Source: Metabacillus litoralis
Lineage (GTDB): Bacteria > Bacillota > Bacilli > Bacillales > Bacillaceae
DNA: 64,000 bases
Assembly (NCBI RefSeq): GCF_007994985.1
Contig: NZ_VOQF01000001.1
Span: forward strand, 744,001 to 808,000
Reading direction: 5' to 3'
Shown here: piece by piece, positions 38,814 through 48,359 of the stretch
How positions within the stretch are numbered: position 1 is the first letter of the stretch
Layout: every line of letters begins with the position of its first letter
Program-made: the position numbers and the translations under genes
Notes under the pieces: generated by a model
The model's database searches: none
The model's input: only the letters and a program-made list of their open reading frames with translations
What the model was told of the DNA's origin: nothing

Positions 38814-39719
38814 ATGAAAAAACTTGTAATTGGTCTACTCATCTTTTTTTCTTATGTTTTTATCATCGGATTTTTCTTTACGAATAAAATGATGTATATC
38901 AAGAAGAAAACAGATAAAGAACTAATTGATCGTGACACAAATTTTGGGCTATTTAATCAACATGAGTATGATGAATTAGAAAAGCGACATTTTTCAATTC
39001 CATCTAAATTCGGTTATAACATTAAAGGATCACTTATTGCTCCCTATCAACACAATCGGTATATGATTATTTGTCATGGAGTAACTGTTAACAGACTTAA
39101 TTCTGTTAAATACATGAATCTTTTTTTACAAAAAGGCTGGAATGTTGTGATTTATGATCATCGAAGACACGGAGAAAGCGGTGGTAAAACCACTAGCTAT
39201 GGTCATTATGAAAAGTTTGATCTTCAATCTGTTGTTCATTGGCTAAAAACAGAAGTTGACGACTCTATTTTATTAGGTATTCATGGCGAATCAATGGGTG
39301 CTGTTACAACTTTGCTTTATGCAGGTATGGTTGAGGATGGTGCTGATTTTTATATAGCTGACTGCCCGTTTTCTGAGCTAGAGGCTCAGCTTCTTTTTCG
39401 CCTAAAAGTTGAATTTAAGATTCCAAGTGTTTTTATTATGCCCATTGCAAAGCCTTTTGTGAAACTTCGTGATCGTTATACTATTCAAGAGGTATCTCCA
39501 TTGAACGCTGTGCAAAATATTACAAATCCTGTTCTTTTTATCCATAGTAAAGACGATGATTATATACCTGCTGAGATGTCCAAACAGCTATATCAACAAA
39601 AAAAGGGAGCCAAAAAGCTCTTCATTGCAGAAAACGGATCCCACGCTATGTCATACACCACCAATCGCGAGGAATATTCTAATGTTGTTGATGAATTCCT
39701 TAAAGAAATTGGTTTGTAG
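38814..39719 (+). CDS. yqkD: Alpha/beta hydrolase (YqkD-like)
   Basis: A 301-residue membrane-anchored hydrolase. One helix at about 3-24 anchors it, and the hydrolase domain follows. The nucleophile elbow is GIHGESMGAVT (Ser near 163), an acid is in SKDDDYIP and the histidine in GSHAMSY near the end, so the triad is complete. Substrate unknown. It lies between a family B repeat and an MFS gene. Confidence 0.88.
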   Translation: MKKLVIGLLIFFSYVFIIGFFFTNKMMYIKKKTDKELIDRDTNFGLFNQHEYDELEKRHFSIPSKFGYNIKGSLIAPYQHNRYMIICHGVTVNRLNSVKYMNLFLQKGWNVVIYDHRRHGESGGKTTSYGHYEKFDLQSVVHWLKTEVDDSILLGIHGESMGAVTTLLYAGMVEDGADFYIADCPFSELEAQLLFRLKVEFKIPSVFIMPIAKPFVKLRDRYTIQEVSPLNAVQNITNPVLFIHSKDDDYIPAEMSKQLYQQKKGAKKLFIAENGSHAMSYTTNREEYSNVVDEFLKEIGL

Positions 39720-39868
39720 AATTTAAACGGTACTATTCCGCCCTTAGTATCGTTCCTTTATATCCTACAACAAATACCTTAACAGAACGGAGAAATAGTC
39801 CAGTGTAAATTAAATCCCACCTTACCAGCTAAACAAATAAATCAATAATTATATAGGGCGGGATTTTT

Positions 39869-41092
39869 ATGTTTAAAAAGTCATTTCATTTTTTATGGAT
39901 CGGTCAAGCATGTGCAAATAGTGGTGATGTTTTCTACATTATTGGTGTTATTAGCTTAATATACCAACTCACTGGCTCAGCTTTTTATACTGCTTTACTA
40001 CCTTTCACAATTACATTAGCACGATTTTTTGGGAGTTTAGTTGCTCCTTGGGTATTGGATCGGATGTTATTAAAACATGTGTTAGTAGGTTCACAAGGTG
40101 TAAAGACCGTATTGTTTGTTATTACATCTATTCTTTTTATTTCAGACTATATAACAGCTACCACAGTTCTATTCATTTTTCCACTTGTCAGTTTTATCGC
40201 CTTTTTAGATGGATGGGCTGTACCAGCACGGCAAGCTCTTATTGTAAAAATACTTGATCGAAAACAACTTTTAAAAGGTAATAGCTTTCTTTCAGTTGTT
40301 GATCAAATCATTAACCTAGGATGTTGGCCTTTAGGAGCAATCATCACATCAATAGTAGGCGGGCAAGGATTACTTCTTATGACAAGTATTTTATTTTCAA
40401 TTTCCACTTTTCTTATGTTGTTTATTGTTGTAGAAGATAACAAAAGAGACTCTTTTTCATCAACACAAAGTAAGAGTGGGTCCTTTCTTGATGGTTGGAG
40501 GATGATTTGGAGCACACCTTCTATCAGAACTATAGCAATGATCGATGTTTTAGAGTCTTTAGCAAGTGTTGTTTGGATTGCTGCTATTTTATACATTTAT
40601 GTTGAGGAAATTCTTCAGAAGCCTGAAGCTTGGTGGGGGTATATTAATTCAACATTTTTTGCAGGCTTGTTAGTAGGTGGCTTTATCACTTTAAAGTTTC
40701 AGCGTTTGTTTGCAACCCATGTACACAAAACAATGCTTATAAGCTCTATTCTTATTTCTTTACTTACCATTCTATTTGGCTTTACTTCAATCGGATCGGT
40801 CGCACTCATCTTTTCGGCTGCTGTTGGTATGTTCAGTCAATTTAAACTAATACTTTCAACAACAATTTACCAAACCGTAGCGACAGAACACGCGCTTGCA
40901 AAAGTATTTTCAGCTCGTGATGCTATTCTGACAGGATCCTTTGCAGTAGGAACTCTTCTTTTCGGAATCATGGCAGACTTTTTTCATGTGACATTACTTT
41001 TTATAATCTCTGCCGCTTTTATTTTCCTTTCTTCAATCATCATTTTACTAGGTAAACGTTTTTTATCGATCCATATTTTGATGGGAAAATAA
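39869..41092 (+). CDS. MFS transporter
   Basis: A 407-residue permease with about 12 helices of the major facilitator superfamily, in the macrolide-efflux-like branch (start FKKSFHFLWIGQACANSGDVFYIIGVISLIYQLTGS). A cytoplasmic loop near 190-205 (DNKRDSFSSTQSKSG) separates the halves. Substrate cannot be told from sequence. It is a single-gene unit, with GGGCGGG before the ATG and a strong terminator behind. Confidence 0.88.
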   Translation: MFKKSFHFLWIGQACANSGDVFYIIGVISLIYQLTGSAFYTALLPFTITLARFFGSLVAPWVLDRMLLKHVLVGSQGVKTVLFVITSILFISDYITATTVLFIFPLVSFIAFLDGWAVPARQALIVKILDRKQLLKGNSFLSVVDQIINLGCWPLGAIITSIVGGQGLLLMTSILFSISTFLMLFIVVEDNKRDSFSSTQSKSGSFLDGWRMIWSTPSIRTIAMIDVLESLASVVWIAAILYIYVEEILQKPEAWWGYINSTFFAGLLVGGFITLKFQRLFATHVHKTMLISSILISLLTILFGFTSIGSVALIFSAAVGMFSQFKLILSTTIYQTVATEHALAKVFSARDAILTGSFAVGTLLFGIMADFFHVTLLFIISAAFIFLSSIIILLGKRFLSIHILMGK

Positions 41093-41097
41093 GCAGA

Positions 41098-41134
41098 TAA
41101 AAGGGCTGACTTTTTCATAAGTCAGCCCCTTTTT
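41098..41134. terminator. Terminator between MFS and yqkC
   Basis: A 13-bp stem AAGGGCTGACTT / AAGTCAGCCCCTT with a six-base loop, flanked by A- and T-runs, able to serve both strands. Confidence 0.9.
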
Positions 41135-41280
41135 ATCTTAAGAATTGTTTTGTGAATTTGCTTTTTCCGTAAACAGATGTAAAAATCACTAATAAGTCTA
41201 GGAAATTTTCTTGTTAGAATTGTACTTATCACGTTTTTAACGTTTAATTAGATCGATTTGTAACAATCATTGGAAAAGAA

Positions 41281-41523
41281 CTATCCTAACACATCTGAAA
41301 TATGATCCATATGTTCTTCCATCCACTTTATTGCCTCATCTATAGTAGGGAATTCCTGTGCTTCAAAGGACATTTCATCCTGAAGCAACCAAACGTCCTT
41401 TGTATCTTCATGAACACCTCCAATAGACCAATGGAGGAGACTATATGGATGGTTATCATTTAAAAATGACACCCATGTTTTATTTAGTGCAACATTTTTT
41501 ATTGAATTTAATCGATCCTTCAC
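41281..41523 (-). CDS. yqkC: YqkC-like small protein
   Basis: An 80-residue soluble protein (start [10 protein letters not shown]; conserved-looking [21 protein letters not shown]). It follows yqkB by 10 bp, as yqkC does in B. subtilis. Function unknown; I assign the name from position and gross similarity, not from a clear motif. Confidence 0.65.
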   Translation of the reverse strand: MKDRLNSIKNVALNKTWVSFLNDNHPYSLLHWSIGGVHEDTKDVWLLQDEMSFEAQEFPTIDEAIKWMEEHMDHISDVLG

Positions 41524-41533
41524 TATCTTTCCC

Positions 41534-41857
41534 TCACTTTACAAGCAAGCTCATGCGCGGATTTAAAATTTGTGAAGGGCTTTTTAACATATAACAGTTT
41601 GCTGTTTTATTATATGAAACAGTAAGCTCTTCATCTAAAAACACCATTTTTGTTTTCTCAACAAATAATGGCACATAATTTGTTTCAATTTTCACGTCAT
41701 CATCATCTAACTTCTCTACTAACCATAAAGCTGTAACTCCGCTCATAACACATCCACAGCCTTCTGTATCATATTTCATTTTCAAATAACGCCCTTCATT
41801 TTTTTCAATAACAGGTGTTAGATGATCAATTGCTTCCTTTGTCATTGTTATCTTCAT
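41534..41857 (-). CDS. yqkB: HesB/IscA-fold protein YqkB
   Basis: A 107-residue protein of the HesB-like fold ([30 protein letters not shown]). The two cysteines in GCGC replace the three-cysteine pattern of true IscA. Conserved ends FFLDEELTV...[17 protein letters not shown] match YqkB. It may help bind iron or Fe-S clusters; this is family knowledge. It is transcribed with yqkC. Confidence 0.85.
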   Translation of the reverse strand: MKITMTKEAIDHLTPVIEKNEGRYLKMKYDTEGCGCVMSGVTALWLVEKLDDDDVKIETNYVPLFVEKTKMVFLDEELTVSYNKTANCYMLKSPSQILNPRMSLLVK

Positions 41858-42163
41858 GATAAATCTCCTTCACAGTTGTTCTAATAATAGTTTATCATAC
41901 AGATTTCTATCCTGCATGATTCTGCTACGCTAGTAACGTTGATTTCCTACTTGTTTCGGTTTGTCTACATGTTATTTCTAGAGGGGTAGTAATCAATATG
42001 TACAAAAGATAGCTAGGGTCTAAGATAAATTAAGATACTGAAGTAGAATTGTTATTAATGACAATTTTTGTAGATGCGAATGTTGTAGTGTTACTGCAGT
42101 AGAAATAGTAGAGGATTATTTTAATTTTGAAGGATGAGGTTTGACTCACCCTTGTTGTTATAA
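41858..42163. other. Intergenic region yqkB-yqjX
   Basis: About 305 bp, A/T-rich. The yqkB promoter must be here. No small gene with ribosome site, no repeat copy and no clear hairpin was seen. Confidence 0.4.
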
Positions 42164-42496
42164 TTATTTTCTCTTGACATCAATTACATCTGTCAGTGGT
42201 AACTGTAAGCGCGTGTTTGTGTGTTCATCCACAATCCGAAGTGTTTGCTGTATCGGATCCATATAGTGAACATAACCTGAACATGTATGAAAAAAGTGGT
42301 TTTTATAATACGTAAAAATAAGCTCTACATGTTCTTCCATCGCATGGAAAATCAGCTCATTAAATTGCTCCAGCTGTTGTTCATCAAGTTCAGGCTTTTC
42401 TTGATACATATCTGTCTCAGACCAAGCTCTTAATAATTTAACATGCTCTGGTAGCATCATTGATGTCCATTTAATATTTCCTCTATCGCGTATCAA
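42164..42496 (-). CDS. yqjX: YolD-like protein (YqjX)
   Basis: A 110-residue protein of the YolD-like family: start RDRGNIKWTSMMLPEHVKLLRAW is diagnostic, and the C-terminal half forms a small barrel with the IDVKRK end. Family members sit next to Y-family polymerases and are thought to interact with them. Here yqjW is two genes upstream, with an SGNH hydrolase in between. Confidence 0.9.
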   Translation of the reverse strand: MIRDRGNIKWTSMMLPEHVKLLRAWSETDMYQEKPELDEQQLEQFNELIFHAMEEHVELIFTYYKNHFFHTCSGYVHYMDPIQQTLRIVDEHTNTRLQLPLTDVIDVKRK

Positions 42497-42529
42497 CTAT
42501 GTCACCACCTAAATAAACCATTTGTATTG

Positions 42530-43180
42530 TTAAACAGCAGGATAGCCTAATTCACTCAATGTTTCGGCAATTTTTTTATATCCTAAGTTATTAGGATGAA
42601 TACGATCTCTTGATAAAAGCTCATCTTGCCTGCCTTGAAAAGCAGAATATAGATCAGCTACTAAAATGGTTTTACCATTATGAAAACTATTTAAATGCTG
42701 ATTAAATAGTTTTACCCATTTATCAGCAAGTTGAATTTGTGGTAGTGGATTATAGAGGTTAAGCAAATAAACACGATACGGGATACCACATTGCTGTTTT
42801 AACTTGTGAATTGTTCCCATAATTCTTACCATATTACTGTGACAATCCTTCACAGATTGAACAAGCTCAGCTGTTTCTCCAGATTCAATAAAGTCCTTAC
42901 TTGCTTGAATCAAATCATTTCCTCCAGCTGAAATTGTAATAATATTCGCACGCTCAATTTTACTATGCAGTGCTTGACTCCGGGCAATGTCTAATACTCC
43001 ATCTGTTTCAATCCCAGACCTCGCGTAAATATTAGTACACACATTTACATGTTTTTCTTTCTCTATTAACCTCACGTATCGGCCTACAAATCCTGGTGCT
43101 AGAAATGATGCACCAACTCCCACCGTTAAAGAATCTCCCAAAGCTACATATGTGATAAATGATTGGTGATCAGCTTCCAC
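42530..43180 (-). CDS. SGNH/GDSL hydrolase
   Basis: A 216-residue hydrolase with GDSLTVGVG (nucleophile Ser, about residue 18), ISAGGNDL (Gly/Asn of block III), and DRIHPNNLGYKKIA (catalytic Asp-x-x-His). No signal peptide, so it is probably cytoplasmic. The substrate (ester, lipid or carbohydrate) is unknown. It lies between the DNA polymerase gene and yqjX, probably in the same transcript. Confidence 0.88.
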   Translation of the reverse strand: MEADHQSFITYVALGDSLTVGVGASFLAPGFVGRYVRLIEKEKHVNVCTNIYARSGIETDGVLDIARSQALHSKIERANIITISAGGNDLIQASKDFIESGETAELVQSVKDCHSNMVRIMGTIHKLKQQCGIPYRVYLLNLYNPLPQIQLADKWVKLFNQHLNSFHNGKTILVADLYSAFQGRQDELLSRDRIHPNNLGYKKIAETLSELGYPAV

Positions 43181-43362
43181 GTAACACCCTCCAAAAAAAA
43201 AATAAAGTATGACTTATCCGAATTCTAAACAGATATCCTGTATGTGATAGCTTTTTAGAGTGCTTGTGTGTCAAAAGGATAAGATCTTTATACATTATTC
43301 TTAAATAGAAGTGTTGTGCTTTTCCTTAATAAAATGGTCAGTAAAATGCGGGTAGCTACTTG

Positions 43363-44625
43363 TCATGCTTTATGACCACCTACTAGTTTTGCACGGTGCT
43401 TCGCTGTTCCGGCTGTTGTGTATGACACAGCACGCAGAAGAGCATCTGATCCATATTTATGTCGAATCGAATCCATCACATATCCTAGTGTCCGCTCCTT
43501 CGTTCGATTTGGTCGAAATAAGTCAAGCTGCATATCACAATCTTCTTCAATATTTGATAGTGCAATCGAGATCTTCCTTACTGTTTTATTGGCATAAAAT
43601 TTTTCAAATAGTTGTAAACAAGCTTCATAAATGTCCATTGTAATATTTGTTGGCTGTTCAATTGTTACAGAGCGATGAAAACCACCCCCAAATTCATCAC
43701 GGCTATAACCAATTCCAAGGCTAATTGTGCGACCCACCTTTTTATGTTGTCTTGCTCTTCGGGCAACTTCTTCACTTATCTCTAAAATGACATGCTTTAC
43801 TTCCTCTGGATCTGGATAGTCGCGAAGTAAAATCTGACTTTTGCCAAAGCTGATTTGTCCCTGCATTATCGGCGCACCAATCTCAGATAAATCTACTCCC
43901 CATGCATGATAATAAAGCTGATTTCCCATTACTCCAAATTTCTTTTCAAGCAGCTCAAGTGGATAATTAGCAAGTTGACCAACATTGAAGATCCCCATTC
44001 GATTCAAGGTTTTCTGAACTTTTGAGCCTATTCCCCACATTTCACTAAGTGGCTCAAGCTTCCAAAGCTTTCTTTCCACATCATCATATGTCCATTCTGC
44101 AATACCAGCTTTTTTTGCTTCAGTATCTAAACAAATCTTGGCTAAAAGCATATTTGGACCAATACCAATTGCACTTGGAAGTTGAAATTCCCTCTCCATA
44201 TCATCACGAATTTTTTCAGCAATTGTTCGTGCATCACCCCAAATATGCTCTACCCCATCCACTTCAATAAAGCTTTCATCAACGCTATACGTATGAATGG
44301 CCTCTTTTGGTACATAGCGATGAAATAGCTTTGTTAGCTCAGTAGAAATGCGAATATACATTGCCATCTTTGGATTTACAATTGTAATGCGAGGGTCATT
44401 AGGAACTTCAAATAGACGAGACCCCGTTTTAATGCCAAATTCCTTTTTTAATCGTGGAGAAGCCGCTAACACAATACTGCCTTGCCGCTCTGTATCACCA
44501 ACAACAGCCAAATAGCATGTTAATGGATCCAACCCAAGTAAAACCGCAGCACAGCTTGCATAAAAGCTCTTTATATCGATACAAAGAATTTTTCTTTTTG
44601 GCAATTGATCGTAATTTTCAATCAT
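43363..44625 (-). CDS. yqjW: Y-family DNA polymerase UvrX-like (PolY2)
   Basis: A 420-residue translesion DNA polymerase. Motif I is ILCIDIKSFYASC, with motif III YSVDESFIEVDGV carrying the catalytic Asp-Glu. The helix-hairpin-helix lies near EMWGIGSKVQKTLNRMGI, and a little-finger domain fills the rest. I start at the ATG at 44625 (MIENYDQLPKRK), with GGAGGAATT in front. Two LexA-like boxes lie just upstream, so SOS control is likely. Confidence 0.93.
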   Translation of the reverse strand: MIENYDQLPKRKILCIDIKSFYASCAAVLLGLDPLTCYLAVVGDTERQGSIVLAASPRLKKEFGIKTGSRLFEVPNDPRITIVNPKMAMYIRISTELTKLFHRYVPKEAIHTYSVDESFIEVDGVEHIWGDARTIAEKIRDDMEREFQLPSAIGIGPNMLLAKICLDTEAKKAGIAEWTYDDVERKLWKLEPLSEMWGIGSKVQKTLNRMGIFNVGQLANYPLELLEKKFGVMGNQLYYHAWGVDLSEIGAPIMQGQISFGKSQILLRDYPDPEEVKHVILEISEEVARRARQHKKVGRTISLGIGYSRDEFGGGFHRSVTIEQPTNITMDIYEACLQLFEKFYANKTVRKISIALSNIEEDCDMQLDLFRPNRTKERTLGYVMDSIRHKYGSDALLRAVSYTTAGTAKHRAKLVGGHKA

Positions 44626-44643
44626 AGCCAATTCCTCCAAAAC

Positions 44644-44657
44644 AGAATATATGTTCG
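44644..44657 (-). promoter_or_regulatory. LexA (DinR) box, proximal
   Basis: AGAATATATGTTCG matches the Bacillus SOS box pattern CGAACATATGTTCG in 11 or 12 of 14 positions, 19 bases ahead of the yqjW start. Confidence 0.75.
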
Positions 44658-44683
44658 TATTTAAGTATATACTTTATCTTAAG

Positions 44684-44697
44684 GGAATATACGTTCG
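44684..44697 (-). promoter_or_regulatory. LexA (DinR) box, distal
   Basis: GGAATATACGTTCG is a second near-consensus SOS box, 40 bases (about four turns) upstream of the first. Confidence 0.7.
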
Positions 44698-44799
44698 ATT
44701 TCAATGGTAGTTTTCACCAAGATTAAGACTGGATAAGAGCGACTTATAAGAAAAGAAGGGGTACTTACAATAGCCTTTAAGATAAATAAGTTATATTTT

Positions 44800-44962
44800 A
44801 GCTGTTTTCACAAACTTTGTTGCTTTTAAATATACGAAAAATCAATACAATAGTAAGTCTAGTGGCATCTTTTCTTCATAAAATGGTAACCTTTTATGCG
44901 AAAATACACTATTTCCACTGTATATTTTGGTTACATAGCAACAATCTTTCAGAAAAGAGCCT
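44800..44962. repeat. Family C MITE-like element, copy 2
   Basis: A close copy of 305-449, including the left end GTTTTCACAAACTTTGTTGC and right end AGCAACAATCTTTCAGAAAAGAGCC, with a small internal expansion. Both copies are followed by the same ten bases TAAATAAAAG, beyond the inverted repeat. Confidence 0.82.
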
Positions 44963-45005
44963 AAATAAAAGAAAAGTCTGATACTATTAAATAGTGAGGT
45001 GTATG

Positions 45006-45194
45006 ATGGAAGAAAAGTTTCTATTAAAAATGCTAAGGAAAAGTTTTTTACAATATGGAAGAGACTTGAATGAAAATCCTCTTTCCAAAGAAGATACTGA
45101 AGGTTTATTAAAGCAACTAAGAAGGTCTAAAACAGAAGATACAGAATGGTATGAAATCATTGAAGATATCGTATATAGTTATTTAACGAATTAA
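45006..45194 (+). CDS. yqzH: YqzH-like small protein
   Basis: A 62-residue helical protein (MEEKFLLKMLRKSFLQYGRDLNENPLS... ending IVYSYLTN). I start at the ATG at 45006, 5 bases behind GAGGT. The length, the QYGRD motif and the location opposite yqjW/yqjX resemble YqzH of B. subtilis. Function unknown. Confidence 0.65.
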   Translation: MEEKFLLKMLRKSFLQYGRDLNENPLSKEDTEGLLKQLRRSKTEDTEWYEIIEDIVYSYLTN

Positions 45195-45436
45195 ATAGAG
45201 GATAAAAATGACAGTATTCAATTTCTACTTTACAACTTGATTAGTTGCTACTTTAGCGTATAATCAATAATAATCAATCAATAAAATTCCTCTTGGTACC
45301 CTTTCACCATAAACAAAATATTTTAATAATAATTCTAGAGAAATCGGCTCCTAATTTTAATCCAAATATTCAAGAAAACAGCTTGTTAAATATTCAAGAT
45401 AGATAGAAATAACTTAATTTTCCTAGGGGTGTCAAA

Positions 45437-45655
45437 ATGGAGAGATTTTTTACCAAAGCAGAGCAATGGCAACAAGACAATATCCTTTTACGCGTAACTT
45501 ACTCTAAAGCAAGAGTTGGCACAATCACTTTCTCCGGACGTGTACTTCAAATATCACCTGATCATAAACAGCTCTTATTTTATAATGATGATACGAAATC
45601 TGTCTTAAATCTAGAATTAAATGCAATTGATGACGTTCTCCCTTTTGAAAATTAA
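45437..45655 (+). CDS. 72-residue hypothetical protein, small beta-barrel-like
   Basis: A 72-residue protein (start MERFFTKAEQWQQDN), with predicted strands LLRVTYSKARVGTITFSGRVLQISPDHKQLLFYNDD, then VLNLELNAIDDVLPF, which suggests a short SH3-like or YolD-tail-like barrel. AGGGGTG stands ahead of the ATG. I do not recognise the family. It lies between family C copies at 44800 and 45658. Confidence 0.6.
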   Translation: MERFFTKAEQWQQDNILLRVTYSKARVGTITFSGRVLQISPDHKQLLFYNDDTKSVLNLELNAIDDVLPFEN

Positions 45656-45657
45656 TA

Positions 45658-45786
45658 AGGCTCTTCTCTGAAAAAAGTTGTTGGGAGATACAAGGTTCTA
45701 TTCCATCAAAAAAGATGCGACTAAACTTTACACAGCACTGTTTTCTTCAAGAAGTTAAAGCAACGAAGTTTACGAAAAATTGCCTC
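45658..45786. repeat. Family C-like element, diverged copy in opposite orientation
   Basis: It begins AGGCTCTTCTCTGAAAAAAGTTGTTG and ends AAGCAACGAAGTTTACGAAAAATTGCCT, imperfect inverted ends, with AAAAGATGCGACT inside. It is reversed relative to the copy at 44800, so the two face each other around two small genes. Confidence 0.65.
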
Positions 45787-45845
45787 AAGTAGATAACACA
45801 AGTAAACGCAGTCCTTAGATGAAACTGCGTTTTACTACATAAGAC

Positions 45846-46787
45846 CTATTCGCAAACAATAACCTCTCTAGTAAATGTTCCCTTTTTTGCCACACAACGA
45901 TCTCTTATGTTAAAGCCGGCCTCTCGTAGGGTAGAATCAATAGGTTCAATTGTGATCACGACAACTTTCTTTGCGATCCTTCGTGCACTTAATAGCATAT
46001 CAAGCTTTTCTTCAAAAGGAAGTACAGAACAAAGATTATAGGGCATATCAATAATCGCTACATCATAAGTATCTTTTATTTGCCTTATCTCTCTCAACAT
46101 CACTTCACCTTCAAAGCCAAAAAATGCAATATTCTCTCTTGCTCCAGTTGTAACAAGTGGATTACGATCACTGCCAACAATGTTAATATTCATTGAAAGT
46201 GCTTCAATTAAAACCGTCCCAATTCCACAGCAAGGATCAATCGCATTTACCCCATTAATAGAAGGTATAGCAATGTTAACCACAGCTCTTGCAAGACGTG
46301 TACTTAGGGCAGTAGAATAGTTTTGCGGTTTATTTTGATGATGTAACCAAACGGAATCACTTTTAGTATACTCTCCAAACATCCACTCTCCATCAACTTC
46401 CATTATGGCAAACTGTGTCTGTGGAGCAAGTAAATCAACATTTCCTTTTAGTTGTAAACCAACCTTCCTTTCAATAAAGCGCCTTTCTTTAAAACCGAGT
46501 TTATTGGAATGATTTTCAAGGCAAATCACCTTAAAGGTATCTTCACCTATCTCTATGCCTTCCACATGATGTATTAGTTCATCTAAGCTCTCAGATTTAT
46601 AAAGTACTTCGATTCTTTCTTTAATAAACGGACTTCGAGTTGGATTAATTCGTTTTGTACTCTTCAGATATGATGTTTGAGAATCATATCCAAAGAGAGA
46701 GCGCATTTCTAACTGACAAAGTGACTTTTCATCTTCATGAAAAGCGTAGGTGTATATGTAATACAAAGGATGATTTAATATAGACAA
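45846..46787 (-). CDS. TRM11/UPF0020-type RNA methyltransferase
   Basis: A 313-residue putative SAM-dependent nucleic-acid methyltransferase of the TRM11-like family. The SAM site is AIDPCCGIGTVLIEAL and the catalytic motif is IIDMPYNLC (a variant of N/D-PP-Y). The N-terminal half is a THUMP-like part. I place the start at TTG 46787, which has AAAAAGGTGGA in front; the frame is open from a TTG at 46838, but that start has a weak site and would overlap the GNAT gene. Target (probably tRNA) is inferred. Confidence 0.8.
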   Translation of the reverse strand: MSILNHPLYYIYTYAFHEDEKSLCQLEMRSLFGYDSQTSYLKSTKRINPTRSPFIKERIEVLYKSESLDELIHHVEGIEIGEDTFKVICLENHSNKLGFKERRFIERKVGLQLKGNVDLLAPQTQFAIMEVDGEWMFGEYTKSDSVWLHHQNKPQNYSTALSTRLARAVVNIAIPSINGVNAIDPCCGIGTVLIEALSMNINIVGSDRNPLVTTGARENIAFFGFEGEVMLREIRQIKDTYDVAIIDMPYNLCSVLPFEEKLDMLLSARRIAKKVVVITIEPIDSTLREAGFNIRDRCVAKKGTFTREVIVCE

Positions 46788-46806
46788 GCTTTTTCCACCT
46801 TTTTTA

Positions 46807-47355
46807 CTAAATCGTTTTATCTCTATCGTCTTGTTCAAGCCACTCAGGCTTTAGTATACTCATTTCCCAAAGACTCCAATAACCTTGACCAACTTTCCGA
46901 CAATCTCTTAATAAACCTTCCTTTTTAAAGCCAGCTTTTTCATAGCAAGCAATCGCAGAAGTATTAAAGTCAAACACTCCTAAACTTACACGATGAAGAA
47001 GGAGGTCATTGAATGCAATCTTCAGTAGTTCAACAATCATTAAATAGCCGATTCCTTTTCCTCTTACACTTTCATCGCCAACTAATACTTTACCAATTCT
47101 AGCTGAGCTATTTTCTCTATCAATAGTAGATAAAGATATATGTCCAATAACATTTCCAGTGTCTTTAAAAGTCACACAATAAATAAGGCAATCAGAGTTC
47201 TCTGTGTTAGCATTTGCCATATAATTCTCTAGTTGCTCTAAATCTAAAGGAAAGTGAAAAGCAGGTCCTCCCCATTGCATGAGAAACTCGGGTGTTTTAA
47301 CCCATTTTATAAGCTGGTCCATATGAGAACGATCAAAATATCGCAATTCAATCAT
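46807..47355 (-). CDS. GNAT acetyltransferase (RimJ/RimL family)
   Basis: A 182-residue GNAT protein. The acetyl-CoA-binding loop is SVRGKGIGYLMIVELL, and the NTSAIACYEKAGFKKEGLLRD block is typical of RimL-like N-acetyltransferases. Substrate unknown. It is transcribed with the methyltransferase downstream. Confidence 0.88.
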   Translation of the reverse strand: MIELRYFDRSHMDQLIKWVKTPEFLMQWGGPAFHFPLDLEQLENYMANANTENSDCLIYCVTFKDTGNVIGHISLSTIDRENSSARIGKVLVGDESVRGKGIGYLMIVELLKIAFNDLLLHRVSLGVFDFNTSAIACYEKAGFKKEGLLRDCRKVGQGYWSLWEMSILKPEWLEQDDRDKTI

Positions 47356-47509
47356 ATACTTACTCCTTTAATAAATCTTTTAACTAGTAATTTTATATTA
47401 CTACTGAACATAAGAAAGGACAATTTTGATATTGATTAATTTATCTACCGCTTAGGAGTCATGTGTTTCCTAAATTGCATCACCACAATATAAATTTAAA
47501 AACAACAAA

Positions 47510-47540
47510 AAACACCATGCAAAAAAAGCATCGTGTCATG
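47510..47540 (-). terminator. Terminator of yqjP-yqjQ
   Basis: On the minus strand ACACGATGC pairs with GCATGGTGT (one G-G mismatch) around a T-rich loop, then a U-run. Confidence 0.65.
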
Positions 47541-47549
47541 ACGTAAAAG

Positions 47550-48344
47550 TTATTTCTTATAAAAAGCTCTTCCAGCTATTCGTTCAAATAATCTTGGCAT
47601 AACTTGGTATAACGTACTCCCAGCGTTCATCCAACCAGGTAAATTAATTTCCCGTTTAGGTGTTAACATCGAAGCAACTATTATTCGTGCTACCTTATTA
47701 GGATCAAGCATCCAGCGTTCAACATTTTTGACATAATCACCTTTTTTATCAGCAATGTTGAAAAAATTAGTTTTAATAGGTCCTGGATTAACAGAAGTTA
47801 CATAAATGTTACTAGGCTTAACTTCAAAACGAAGACTGTTTGTAAATCCTAATACAGCATGCTTACTAGCTGAATAAAGACTTGATTTTGGTGTGGCAAT
47901 TTTACCAGCCTGTGAAGCAATATTGATTATATGACCTTTTTTCCTTTTAATCATCTGAGGTAACACCATTTTAGTACTAGCAATTAAGCCATATACATTA
48001 ACCTCAAACATACTCTTCATTTCATCAAAAGTTGAATCAAGTACATCGTTAAAAATACCAAAACCTGCATTATTAACAAGAATATCAATTTGTCCAACTT
48101 CTGCTTCAATTTTTGAAAAGACCGATTGAATAGACTCCAGCTTCTGAACGTCTAGAGGATAGTAGTAACACGAAACACCATAATCTTTAGAAATTCGATC
48201 AGCAAGTGTAGCTAATAATTCTTCTCTTCTCGCAAGTAAAATCACATGTGCCCCTTGTTTCGCACACTCTATAGCAATTTTCTCACCTATTCCACCAGAA
48301 GCACCTGTTATTGCAACATAACATCCTTGTATTCGCGTATTCAT
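47550..48344 (-). CDS. yqjQ: Short-chain dehydrogenase YqjQ
   Basis: A 264-residue SDR. The cofactor motif is [16 protein letters not shown] follows, and the catalytic Ser-Tyr-Lys is in [22 protein letters not shown] start at the ATG at 48344 (MNTRIQG), with AGAGGTGG in front. It follows the metallo-hydrolase yqjP by a few bases, the conserved yqjP-yqjQ pair. Substrate unknown. Confidence 0.9.
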   Translation of the reverse strand: MNTRIQGCYVAITGASGGIGEKIAIECAKQGAHVILLARREELLATLADRISKDYGVSCYYYPLDVQKLESIQSVFSKIEAEVGQIDILVNNAGFGIFNDVLDSTFDEMKSMFEVNVYGLIASTKMVLPQMIKRKKGHIINIASQAGKIATPKSSLYSASKHAVLGFTNSLRFEVKPSNIYVTSVNPGPIKTNFFNIADKKGDYVKNVERWMLDPNKVARIIVASMLTPKREINLPGWMNAGSTLYQVMPRLFERIAGRAFYKK

Positions 48345-48359
48345 ATTTTCCACCTCTAT

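Noticed and set aside
43365-44270. Frames on the plus strand opposite yqjW
   Set aside because: Shadows of the strongly supported polymerase gene.
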